Of a stretch of DNA of 64,000 bases, positions 31,132 through 40,494 are shown one piece after another (position 1 is the stretch's first letter; each line of letters opens with the position of its first letter). Origin of the DNA: Leeuwenhoekiella marinoflava DSM 3653 (lineage in GTDB: Bacteria > Bacteroidota > Bacteroidia > Flavobacteriales > Flavobacteriaceae); contig NZ_FQUN01000005.1 of assembly GCF_900129005.1 (NCBI RefSeq), forward strand, positions 186,001-250,000, given 5' to 3'. The notes beneath the pieces are model-generated. The model did no database searches and was not told the origin of the DNA. It saw nothing but the letters and a program-made list of their open reading frames with translations. A program made the translations under genes and the position numbers.

Positions 31132-33696
31132 ATGGATAAATCTTTAAGAGCTTGCGTCTACTTTCGACAGTTTTTCATCCTTTTGGCATTTTTTGCGTAT
31201 CATTCTCAATTTGCTCAGAAAACTAAGGACCAGAAAGAAGACAAGAATAGTACGGAAGATATTAAAAAGGTAATTGATTCTATAGCCGATGCAGATCAGG
31301 AATTATCGTACCAGCACTTTTTAAAAAAAGGTAACGTCAAAAAAGGCTTATTCAATGTTTACAATCTGGAAGGGGATTATTACTTTGAAATTCCTGATTC
31401 TTTAGTAGCCAGAGATTTATTGGTTGTAAACAAAATCTCAAGCGTTCCTTATGCGTTAAACGGACACGGATTAAATAAAGGAATGGCTTTTGAAACGAAA
31501 TTGATTCGATTTTATAAAGATACGGTTCTGAACAAAGTATGGGTAAAAACAATCAACCCACGTGTACAATCCCCTACCTCAGACGCTATCACCCGTTCCG
31601 TAAAAGCTAACTTTGGAGAATCTATTATCGAAGAATTTGATATAAAAGCTAAAAATACAGATTCTACTTCGGCCTTTATCAAAGTGAACAAAATCTTTAA
31701 CGGAAAGGAAAAAAGCTTTAGTGACATTTTAGCCAATACAGGGCTTGGTGGCAGTATAAAAACCGAATTGTCAATTCTTGAAGAAGTAAAGTCATTTCCT
31801 GAAAATATTGTGGTAAAATCGCTTTTAACCACATCTGTGAGTGAAGGCGGCGGACCGGCACTACCACTATCTATTGGAGTAACCACAAACATAGTCCTGT
31901 TGCCTATCGATATTATGAAACCAAGATTTGCTGATAAGCGCATTGGTTATTTTGGTACACCGATGGACTATTTCTCCGATATACAACAGGAAGTAGAAAC
32001 CCGGGAATTAATTACCCGATGGCGACTGGAACCCAAGCCGGAGGATATTAAGAGATACAATGAAGGAGTACTCGTTGAGCCTAAAGAACCTATTATTTAT
32101 TATATAGACCCTTCCACTCCACCCCAGTGGGTGCCTTATATAAAAAAAGGGGTCCTTAACTGGAATAAAGCTTTTGAAGAGGCTGGTTTTAAAAATACAA
32201 TTCAGGTAAAAGTACCCGGTAAAGAAGACCCTGATTTTGATGTGGATGATGTACGCTATTCTGTAATCACCTATGCAGCTTCAGAAAATCAAAACGCAAT
32301 GGGCCCTTCAGTGGTAGACCCGCGAAGTGGACAAATTCTGGAATCAGACATTATTTGGTGGCATAATCTGATGAAAGGTTTGCATTCCTGGATTCGTGTT
32401 CAAACAGGTCCAATAGATCCTGAGGCAAGAGCCAATACCTTTTCAAACGAATTGATGGGTGAAGCTATCCGTTTTGTTTCTTCTCATGAAGTAGGTCATA
32501 CCTTTGGCCTTAAACATAATATGGGTGCTTCCCACAGCTACCCTGTAGATTCGTTAAGATCAAGATCTTTTACTTCAAGAATGGGCGGTACGGCACCTTC
32601 TATTATGGATTATGCCCGATTTAATTATGTAGCTCAGCCCGAGGATAATGTAATTGATATAACTCCTGAAATTGGAGTATACGACAAATATGCCATTGCC
32701 TGGGGTTACAGATGGATAGAGGATAAAACAGCTCAGGAAGAACTTCCCATTCTGAATCAATGGATACGCAAACACGAAGACGATCCGCTCTATTTCTATG
32801 GCCCCCAACAGGCCGAAGTTATAGACCCCAGATCACAAAGCGAAGATTTGGGTGATGATGCTGTCAAAGCCAGTGAATATGGATTACAAAATTTAAAGCG
32901 TATTATCCCTAATCTCCTTAACTGGACCCATGAAGAAGGGCAGGATTATTATAAAGCATCCAAACTCTATAAGGCTGTCATTGATCAATGGGAGCGTTAC
33001 AACCATCATGTAATGGCAAACATAGGAGGAGTCTATCTCAACAATACGGTTTATGGTGATGGCAAAGATTCTTATGTGCCGGTACCAGCAACCCAACAAG
33101 AAAGAGCTTTAGAATACCTGATAGAGCACGCGATAAAACCGCAAAAATGGCTTTTCACCCCTGAAATTACTGATAAAATTTTTGCAGTTCGCGATGCTCC
33201 TGATGGAGAACGCTATTACTCGCCTGTTTCTATGCTTCGTATTTATCAGACCAATGTAATCTATGATTTAGTAGATACCGATCGTATTATGCGTATAACA
33301 GAAAATCAAGTGCTTGAAAAGAAGGATAATCCGGTATTTACGGAACAATACCTTTTTGATCAACTTTATGATGCCATTTTTGAAAAAACCCAAAAAGGTA
33401 AATCCTTAGACATGTTTGACAGGATAACCCAGAAGAATTATGTAGATGTGCTCACTGTAGACCGTAACAAGCTTCTTGAAAAAACAAAGGAGAACACGGT
33501 ATCGGAAAATTCTAAACAGTTTAAGAATATCCATTTTTCATACCTCCCCCGTGTTTCAGACGCAGGTACAAATAAACGAGCAGCGCTTGAAAAAGTATTG
33601 TCTTTACTAAAAAAGAAAAAGAAAAGAGGTGATCAAGCAACCCGGGCCCATTATCGGGATCTTATCTCAAGAATTGAATATAATTTGAACCATTAG
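31132..33696 (+). CDS. Zinc-dependent metalloprotease (DUF5117/DUF4953 type)
   Basis: 854 aa with a signal peptide. An N-terminal DUF5118-like start, a DUF5117 domain (about 90-290) and a metzincin-like DUF4953 domain. The zinc site is HEVGHTFGLKH (H452, E453, H456, H462). Followed by a conserved MGGTAPSIMDYARFNYVAQP Met-turn-like stretch. Members are exported proteases usually found beside SusC/D pairs. The SusC gene starts 5 bp after the stop, so protein digestion and uptake are linked in one operon. Confidence 0.9.
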   Translation: MDKSLRACVYFRQFFILLAFFAYHSQFAQKTKDQKEDKNSTEDIKKVIDSIADADQELSYQHFLKKGNVKKGLFNVYNLEGDYYFEIPDSLVARDLLVVNKISSVPYALNGHGLNKGMAFETKLIRFYKDTVLNKVWVKTINPRVQSPTSDAITRSVKANFGESIIEEFDIKAKNTDSTSAFIKVNKIFNGKEKSFSDILANTGLGGSIKTELSILEEVKSFPENIVVKSLLTTSVSEGGGPALPLSIGVTTNIVLLPIDIMKPRFADKRIGYFGTPMDYFSDIQQEVETRELITRWRLEPKPEDIKRYNEGVLVEPKEPIIYYIDPSTPPQWVPYIKKGVLNWNKAFEEAGFKNTIQVKVPGKEDPDFDVDDVRYSVITYAASENQNAMGPSVVDPRSGQILESDIIWWHNLMKGLHSWIRVQTGPIDPEARANTFSNELMGEAIRFVSSHEVGHTFGLKHNMGASHSYPVDSLRSRSFTSRMGGTAPSIMDYARFNYVAQPEDNVIDITPEIGVYDKYAIAWGYRWIEDKTAQEELPILNQWIRKHEDDPLYFYGPQQAEVIDPRSQSEDLGDDAVKASEYGLQNLKRIIPNLLNWTHEEGQDYYKASKLYKAVIDQWERYNHHVMANIGGVYLNNTVYGDGKDSYVPVPATQQERALEYLIEHAIKPQKWLFTPEITDKIFAVRDAPDGERYYSPVSMLRIYQTNVIYDLVDTDRIMRITENQVLEKKDNPVFTEQYLFDQLYDAIFEKTQKGKSLDMFDRITQKNYVDVLTVDRNKLLEKTKENTVSENSKQFKNIHFSYLPRVSDAGTNKRAALEKVLSLLKKKKKRGDQATRAHYRDLISRIEYNLNH

Positions 33697-33701
33697 AGCT
33701 C

Positions 33702-36700
33702 ATGAAGAATTTATTATATCTGGTAATTTTCATTCCTATTCTTACTACCGCTCAACAAAAGCAGAAACTGGTGAGCGGTACAGTTGTTGACGCAGCTATG
33801 AACATGCCCATTCCAGGTGCTTCCGTCTACATCTCTTCATCGATGGTAGGCAGTAAAGCTAAAGAAGAGGGAGTACTTGACGGCGCTATGTTGGGTACAA
33901 CGACCGATTTTGACGGACATTTTGAGCTTAGAATTGATGATACTGTAAAGTCGCTTCTAGTATCTTATATGGGGTTTAAAACCAAAACCATTGATGTTTC
34001 TGGCGCTGCTACAGATTTAACCATTGTACTTGAAGAAAGTACCCAGAATTTAGAGGAGGTACTCATCACTGGCTACCAGAAGATTGAAAAACGTAAGGCT
34101 ACTTCTGCTTACTCCACAATTGACGTTTCAGAAATTCAGCAGGCAGGGGTAGCAACAGTAGACCAAATGCTTACCGGACAACTCCCTGGAGTTTTGGTAC
34201 AGCCTACCAGTGGTGCTCCAGGTGCCCCTTCTAAAATTTCCATACGCGGAACCGCAACGTTAAACGGTTCGTCCGATCCGCTGTGGGTTTTAGATGGTAT
34301 TCCATTAGAAGGAGAAGACATTCCCAAAGAGTTCCGTGATAAGGATAATATTGATAACCTCCAATCTTTTCCGGTAGCTGGTCTGAATCCTGAAGATATA
34401 GAAAGTATCACCGTTTTAAAAGATGCCGCTGCGACCTCTATATATGGAGCACGAGCAGCCAATGGAGTTATTGTTATCACCAGTAAAAGTGGCAAAAAAG
34501 GTGGAATGCACATAAATGCCTCTGCGAATACCTTTATTACTCAAAAACCGGATTACAGCAAATTAAACCTGATGAACGCTTCTCAAAAGGTGGATTTTGA
34601 ATTGTTTCTGGCCAGCCGCGAAGATCTGACCTACCAAAAGGACCGGGGTGATGTGGCGCGTATACTCAATACCTACAATTCCTATGATACATTTCAAAAC
34701 AACGGATTTTCTGCACTTGATCCCGAAGTACAAAACGCGATCAATAATCTCAGGGCCCTAAATACAAACTGGGGGAGTGAATTATACCAAATGGCAGTAA
34801 ACCAGCAATACAGTTTGAGTATTTCGGGCGGAAACGACCAGAATACATATTACTTATCTGCAGGTATTTTTGATGAAAAAGGAAGCACCATTGGAACGGG
34901 ACAGCAGCGTTACAACATCACTTTAAAAGATAATTTTAATTTAAACGATGATTTTAAAGTGGGTGTTTCGGTATTTGCCAGTCAGAATAAAACATTTTCC
35001 TATATAACAGGCGCTGACTCGTATACCAATCCCGCTTATTATGCTCGTAATGCCAATCCCTATTTACGTCTAACGGATGATGAGGGGAATTACGTTTACG
35101 ATCCTGATTTGGTAGAGCGTTCTGACCTTAACCTCAATTATAATGTACTGGAGGAGCGCAGAAATACCAGTCATGATCTGGTAGCAAATTCTATAAAATC
35201 GATCTTAAATGCAGCTTATGATGTAACCGAAGACCTTCATTTCTCTACACAGCTGGGTTTGCAATTTGACTTTAACAGAACCGAAAAATTCAGTGACCGA
35301 AACAGCTATTATACCCGAAAATACAGACAGCGTTCTCAATACGCTACCCCTACCGGCGATGCCTATTTTATGCCCGATGGTGGAATAATTCAGAACTGGA
35401 ATACGGACGTTTTTCAATATAATTGGAAAAGTACTGCCAATTACAACACCACTTTTAATAATCTTCACGAACTGGATGTAATGTTAGGCACCGAGTTTCG
35501 AAGGAATAAAACTGAAGAAATTCAAACCAAAGGTTTTGGCTATAACCCGAATACGCTAACCACCATCCCTATAACCGATGAGCGGGTATTAGCCAATTCT
35601 TTATTTGACCCGCTTAATAAGCGCTACAATGAGAATGCTTTTGCTTCATTCTTTGGCACTGCATCGTACACCTACGACCGTAAATACACATTGTTTTCGA
35701 GCTTAAGATATGACGGCTCCAACTTATTTGGTGTAAACCCTAAATACCGCTACCTCCCTATATGGTCCGTAGCGGGTTCATGGAATATACATCAGGAAAG
35801 CTTTATGGATGAATTTAGAGAGGTAAGCAATCTTAAAGTAAGAGCCTCTTATGGTATTCAGGGCAATATCGATAAAAGTACCTCTCCCTATGTCTTGGGG
35901 GTTTATGAAAATGTCTCCATTTTACCCGGAATGAACGAAGAAATCATTCAGGCGCTGGGCGCCCCCAATCCCAATTTAAGATGGGAAAAAACCACTTCCA
36001 CTAACATAGGTCTTGATTTAGGTCTTTTTGATAATAAAGTCTTTCTGGTTGGAGATTACTACTATCGTAAGAGTACAGACTTGATTGGTCTGAGAGCAGT
36101 ACCGCTGGAGAGCGGCTATAATTTCATCAATACCAACTGGGGAACGGTTAGCAACAGGGGCTTTGAACTCGCTATAAACACAGTTAACATCTCCAATACC
36201 AATTTTAAATGGACCAGCGGTCTTAATATTTCGCATAATAAAAGCATTGTTGAAGACATTCAAATACGAGAGGAAAACTTTAAACCTTCTTTGAAAGGAT
36301 ATAGCGCAAATGCTATTTTTGCTATCAAAACTGCCGGCTTAGACAGCAACGGTCTCCCCTTATTCTGGAAAGATGGGAAAAAAGTTTCGGCTGTTGATTT
36401 TTATAATCTGGAAGAAGGTACCGATGGCAGTCAATTAACCAACCAAGAGCACCGGGATCTGTATTCCTATGTAGGTGATGGCGCTCCACTATTTAGCGGA
36501 GGTTTTAGAAATACCTTTCAATACAAACAGTTTGATTTACGAATACTAAGCAATTTTATACTTAACCAAACTGTGCAGGCAGCCCCTAGCTATTACCCTA
36601 CACTAGCTCGGCCGGGCACTAATTACAGTACTGAAATTTTAAATGCCGGTACCGGTAATTTGCCTGCACTCATTGGTGCTAATTCTCCTGGTTTTAATAC

Positions 36701-36998
36701 CGATCTGGTCTACAATTGGTACAATTCATTTGACGCAGGAAGAACGTATGACGATCTGGATATTTGGGTAAAAGATATGTCCTATATACGCATAAGTAGC
36801 ATCAGACTAAGTTATGCACTGCCCGCCAGGCATCTTGAAAAATTGAAACTATCAGGATTGAATTTTAATATAGAAGGCCGAAACTTATTTGTGTTCGGAA
36901 GTGATTATGATGGGTTCTTTGATCCCGAAACCTATGGAAGTCTTTATGCCCAACCCATTCCAAAGGTTATTTCTGCAGGATTTAATCTCACATTTTAA
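33702..36998 (+). CDS. SusC/RagA TonB-dependent receptor
   Basis: 1098 aa. Signal peptide, carboxypeptidase-like domain (about 20-110, KLVSGTVVDAAMNMPIPGAS), TonB-linked plug (about 120-265, KISIRGTATLNGSSDPLWVL, ATSIYGARAANGVIVITSKS) and barrel to QPIPKVISAGFNLTF. No STN domain, so it is not FecR-controlled, unlike the receptor at 21226. Lies between the protease and the SusD gene; by analogy with RagAB it may import oligopeptides. Confidence 0.93.
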   Translation: MKNLLYLVIFIPILTTAQQKQKLVSGTVVDAAMNMPIPGASVYISSSMVGSKAKEEGVLDGAMLGTTTDFDGHFELRIDDTVKSLLVSYMGFKTKTIDVSGAATDLTIVLEESTQNLEEVLITGYQKIEKRKATSAYSTIDVSEIQQAGVATVDQMLTGQLPGVLVQPTSGAPGAPSKISIRGTATLNGSSDPLWVLDGIPLEGEDIPKEFRDKDNIDNLQSFPVAGLNPEDIESITVLKDAAATSIYGARAANGVIVITSKSGKKGGMHINASANTFITQKPDYSKLNLMNASQKVDFELFLASREDLTYQKDRGDVARILNTYNSYDTFQNNGFSALDPEVQNAINNLRALNTNWGSELYQMAVNQQYSLSISGGNDQNTYYLSAGIFDEKGSTIGTGQQRYNITLKDNFNLNDDFKVGVSVFASQNKTFSYITGADSYTNPAYYARNANPYLRLTDDEGNYVYDPDLVERSDLNLNYNVLEERRNTSHDLVANSIKSILNAAYDVTEDLHFSTQLGLQFDFNRTEKFSDRNSYYTRKYRQRSQYATPTGDAYFMPDGGIIQNWNTDVFQYNWKSTANYNTTFNNLHELDVMLGTEFRRNKTEEIQTKGFGYNPNTLTTIPITDERVLANSLFDPLNKRYNENAFASFFGTASYTYDRKYTLFSSLRYDGSNLFGVNPKYRYLPIWSVAGSWNIHQESFMDEFREVSNLKVRASYGIQGNIDKSTSPYVLGVYENVSILPGMNEEIIQALGAPNPNLRWEKTTSTNIGLDLGLFDNKVFLVGDYYYRKSTDLIGLRAVPLESGYNFINTNWGTVSNRGFELAINTVNISNTNFKWTSGLNISHNKSIVEDIQIREENFKPSLKGYSANAIFAIKTAGLDSNGLPLFWKDGKKVSAVDFYNLEEGTDGSQLTNQEHRDLYSYVGDGAPLFSGGFRNTFQYKQFDLRILSNFILNQTVQAAPSYYPTLARPGTNYSTEILNAGTGNLPALIGANSPGFNTDLVYNWYNSFDAGRTYDDLDIWVKDMSYIRISSIRLSYALPARHLEKLKLSGLNFNIEGRNLFVFGSDYDGFFDPETYGSLYAQPIPKVISAGFNLTF

Positions 36999-37007
36999 AT
37001 GACTCTT

Positions 37008-38324
37008 ATGAAAAAACTAGTATACCTATATATAGTGCTGATGGCTTGCATATCCTGTGATGATTATCTGGATATCAAACCCGTGGGACAGGTTATTCCA
37101 AGTTCGGTAGAAGATTATAGAAGCTTTTTGACTTCAGCTTACAGTATAACCAATCTGGGTAACGTTTTAACTACCTACCGAAGTGATGAATTACAGCTTG
37201 ATACTGACAGCCCTGGAATAGAACAATATGCGGACATATATATCTGGAATGATGATAATCCCAGTCCATTGACTAGGAGTTTCCCATACTCCAGTTTTTA
37301 TAGCATCATTTTTTATTGCAATCACATTATCGAAAACAGGAACGAGATAACAGGCGATTCGGGTGCCATTGATGAGCTTGTGGGAGAAGCCTATGCCCTT
37401 AGGGCGATGCAATATTTTAATCTGGTAAATCTGTATGCTAAGCCTTATGATACAGCAACAGCTGGTCAGAATCCTGCAGTCCCCATCGTAACTAAATATG
37501 AAACTGACGTAGAGTACCCGGTAAGTTCGTTACAGGAAGTCTATGATTTGATTCTGGATGATTTGAACCGGGCAGAAGATTTGATTAATGTGGATAAGCA
37601 GGAAGTGGGCTTAAATTATCGATTTTCAACTGAAGCGGTTAAGGCATTTCAGGCACGTGTTTATCTCTATCAAAATGAATGGCAAAAAGCGATTGATCAC
37701 GCTAATGCGGCGTTGAACATACATTCCGAATTGCAGGATTTAAATGCTGATGCCTCCCGTATGCCTTCCGAATACAACTCGGTAGAATCTATTTTGGCAC
37801 TTGAAACAGTAGCATCTTTTGACACCGCGAACAACACAAGTATTTCAGATGACCTAACCGGAATCTACGACCAATCTGCCGATCTGCGTTTTGACCTGTA
37901 TTTCCGCCCGATTTCAGGAGGAAGATTCCGCAGTAAAAAAAATGCAGATACCAAATATAAAGTGAGCTATCGCACTTCAGAACTCTATTTGATCAAAGCG
38001 GAAGCGTTTGTCAGGCTCGGTCAAACTGAAGCTGCAACATCGTCGTTGCTGGAATTGGCCAAACACAGGTATACGCCTGAAGGATTCGCTACCTACCAGC
38101 AGCATATCGAAACATTGAATGAGGAAGAATTGCTTTCGGCAATTCTTGAAGAACGCAGGAGGGAATTTGCCATGGAGGGACATCGCTGGTTCGATTTAAG
38201 GCGTACCACACAGCCTAAAATTACCAAAACTTACGATGGACAACGCTATACTTTAGAAAAAAATGATGAGCGGTATAGTATTCCCATTCCCAATGATGCT
38301 ATAATCAACAACCCAAATCTCTAA
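37008..38324 (+). CDS. SusD/RagB nutrient-binding lipoprotein
   Basis: 438 aa from MKKLVYLYIVLMACISCDDY; an ATG three codons earlier touches the SusC stop, but the lipobox (MACISC) fits the later start. Typical SusD regions are IIFYCNHIIEN, LVGEAYALRAMQYFNLVNLY, YRTSELYLIKAEAFVRLGQ and ILEERRREFAMEGHRWFDLR. Slightly short for the family but complete. Surface partner of the SusC at 33702. Confidence 0.92.
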   Translation: MKKLVYLYIVLMACISCDDYLDIKPVGQVIPSSVEDYRSFLTSAYSITNLGNVLTTYRSDELQLDTDSPGIEQYADIYIWNDDNPSPLTRSFPYSSFYSIIFYCNHIIENRNEITGDSGAIDELVGEAYALRAMQYFNLVNLYAKPYDTATAGQNPAVPIVTKYETDVEYPVSSLQEVYDLILDDLNRAEDLINVDKQEVGLNYRFSTEAVKAFQARVYLYQNEWQKAIDHANAALNIHSELQDLNADASRMPSEYNSVESILALETVASFDTANNTSISDDLTGIYDQSADLRFDLYFRPISGGRFRSKKNADTKYKVSYRTSELYLIKAEAFVRLGQTEAATSSLLELAKHRYTPEGFATYQQHIETLNEEELLSAILEERRREFAMEGHRWFDLRRTTQPKITKTYDGQRYTLEKNDERYSIPIPNDAIINNPNL

Positions 38325-38415
38325 AAAGCACTAAAAATTAAACCGGGCCTTGCGTTGTTATCTTGCGCAATGTCTGAGAACAAAAAAGATAACATAACAT
38401 TATAATTAATTCTTT

Positions 38416-39450
38416 ATGAAAAGAACGTATTCTTTTATTCTTAGCCTTTTTGTAGTCGCAATGACTACAATTTCATGCTCCAATGATGATGATACAATCC
38501 CACAATCGTCACTTGCAGAAATCACTAACTTTACACTTGACTTTACCGGTTTAGAAGCCGATGCTGTAGCTTATGACCTTGGAACAGCTATTTCTGTAAG
38601 TGTACCTTACGGAACTTCCTTAACTGGCGTAATACCAGCCATTACTATTTCAGAAAATGCTAGCATTTCTCCAGCTTCAGGAGACGCAATAAGCTTTGAA
38701 GATGGTGTAGCCAAAACCTTTACTGTAACCGCAGAAGACGGAGCAGCAAAGCAATACACGGTAACCGTAAACATACGCCCGGAAGTAGGAAGTGGTTCTA
38801 AGATAAAGACTTATTCTAAAACTTTGGATTTGAGTGGTTTTGTTTTAGAGGATACTTGGACTTACGAGTATGATGACGACTCAGGTTTCGTGAATAAACT
38901 TTCGGTATCTGAAGCCTTTTTAAATACAGTAACCTATACATTGGTTTATGATGACAAAAATCAGGTGATTGAAAAAACCGCTGAAGGACAACGAACTGTT
39001 TACACCTATGAAGACGGTAAAATCATGAAAGCTGAGGAATTTGAAGACCAAGAATTAAAATACACCTTCGAGTATACCTATAATGAGAATGATTTAATGG
39101 TAAGAGAAGAAAGAACTAATCATCAAGGAGATGAGCCTGTTTTAGATGATCTACAAACATACCTATATGATGCTAATGGTAATGTCATAAAATATAATAA
39201 TGGTACAGCGCAAATCAATCCTGTAGAAGCTACCTACGATACTAAAAACAATCCTTTTAAAAGTATTTATCCAAAAGCCTACGCTGCGATTAGTGTTTCA
39301 GGAATTGATGGGGTGAATACGAATAATCCAATAACAAGAGATGAGACTGAAGTTTCTTATGCGTATAATTCAGACGATTATCCTTTAGAATCTTCGTATT
39401 CGACTCCTGAGGCCGATATAACAAACACCTTCACCTATTACGCAGAATAA
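38416..39450 (+). CDS. DUF5018-containing surface lipoprotein
   Basis: 344 aa with lipobox (MTTISCSNDD). A DUF5018-like beta-sandwich (about 32-120, SLAEITNFTLDFTGLEADAV, AKTFTVTAEDGAAKQYTVTV) is followed by a YD/DUF4595-like repetitive region (about 150-340, YDDKNQVIEKTAEGQRTVYT, YEDGKIMKAEEFEDQELKYT). Such proteins often follow SusC/D pairs as extra surface binding lipoproteins. A terminator follows at 39479. Confidence 0.75.
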   Translation: MKRTYSFILSLFVVAMTTISCSNDDDTIPQSSLAEITNFTLDFTGLEADAVAYDLGTAISVSVPYGTSLTGVIPAITISENASISPASGDAISFEDGVAKTFTVTAEDGAAKQYTVTVNIRPEVGSGSKIKTYSKTLDLSGFVLEDTWTYEYDDDSGFVNKLSVSEAFLNTVTYTLVYDDKNQVIEKTAEGQRTVYTYEDGKIMKAEEFEDQELKYTFEYTYNENDLMVREERTNHQGDEPVLDDLQTYLYDANGNVIKYNNGTAQINPVEATYDTKNNPFKSIYPKAYAAISVSGIDGVNTNNPITRDETEVSYAYNSDDYPLESSYSTPEADITNTFTYYAE

Positions 39451-39478
39451 TTAGCCTTGTGATTTTATATTCTTAGTT

Positions 39479-39518
39479 AAAGAGGCTGTCTACAAGCTAA
39501 GACAGCCTCTTTTTTATT
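39479..39518 (+). terminator. Rho-independent terminator
   Basis: AAGAGGCTGTCT and AGACAGCCTCTT form a 12-bp stem, followed by TTTTTATT. It ends the protease/SusC/D/lipoprotein operon. Confidence 0.9.
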
Positions 39519-39600
39519 CGGCTGATCTGCACGAATCTTTCAGAAAATCCTTTGACAGCATTTAACCACTATTCTCTACTTCTTTTATCCTGATAATACC

Positions 39601-40227
39601 ATGAAAAACATGCTTTTAATCCTATTTATTATAGGCATTGCCTCATCCTGCAACAGCAATTCTACTGAAGATGATCAAAAAACCTTGACCAAAGAAGAAC
39701 AGTTCATTCAGTTATATACCCTTGAGGTTGTTCCGTTGTTTGATGAATACCCAGATCTGAATATTCCGGAGGAAATTCAGATTGATAAAAAAGATCTTTC
39801 GGTGAATGCAGGAGCTGCTTTTGGGTATGTTGAAGTGAGTAGAGGCCTTGTAGAATTGAACGACAAAGCCATTCAGGTCTTTGTCCTGGCACATGAGCTT
39901 GCACATATCGCGACCCTAAAACAAGTAGAGGCATTCAATTTAAAGAGTGAACTATCATCAGGCTCTGAAACTAATGATTACAAAAAGGCAGAATATTTAG
40001 CCGATTTAATGGCATTTTACCTTATTTCTAAAAACGAACCAAAAGTATATGATCTGTTAGTTCAAAAATTAGTTTATTTAGAAGACTTACTGGGAAGTGG
40101 TGATTTTACGCATCCATCAGGAAGTTCCAGAATTGAATCTTTAATGAAATACATAAAAGAAATGGATAAAACTTCGAAAGAAACTGCCTTTTCTAATAGA
40201 TTTAGAACGATTTGGAGTATGAATTAA
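39601..40227 (+). CDS. M48-like metallopeptidase lipoprotein
   Basis: 208 aa. Lipobox (IGIASSCNSN) and a zinc motif HELAH (H98, E99, H102) in IQVFVLAHELAHIATLKQ, with a later acidic candidate ligand in KKAEYLADLMAFYLISK. Looks like a small M48-family-like exported peptidase. It is separated from the SusC/D operon by a terminator, so it has its own promoter. Substrate unknown. Confidence 0.75.
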   Translation: MKNMLLILFIIGIASSCNSNSTEDDQKTLTKEEQFIQLYTLEVVPLFDEYPDLNIPEEIQIDKKDLSVNAGAAFGYVEVSRGLVELNDKAIQVFVLAHELAHIATLKQVEAFNLKSELSSGSETNDYKKAEYLADLMAFYLISKNEPKVYDLLVQKLVYLEDLLGSGDFTHPSGSSRIESLMKYIKEMDKTSKETAFSNRFRTIWSMN

Positions 40228-40418
40228 TTTTACAAACCTACCAAATCAGTCTAAGGTATTAGTCATTTAAATTATATCAATTCTTCTATCCGAAATTGTT
40301 ACGAGCAAATTATTAGAATACTAATTTTAGTAGTGTTAGCTCTTATCTGAATACTCATTTTAAAACATTATTAGTCCTTATTCCCACAATAGAAGTAGTG
40401 TACTGCTTAATTTTTAAA

Positions 40419-40456
40419 CCCGAATGTCCCGCGATTAGAACATTCGGGTATTTATA
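40419..40456. terminator. Terminator between convergent genes
   Basis: CCCGAATGT (40419-40427) pairs with ACATTCGGG (40440-40448), with AT-rich DNA on both sides. It sits between the M48-like gene and the first (minus-strand) gene of the xylan locus. Confidence 0.75.
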
Positions 40457-40494
40457 TAAAAAAGACTCCGAATTCTTACCTGTTTTTGTACTTC

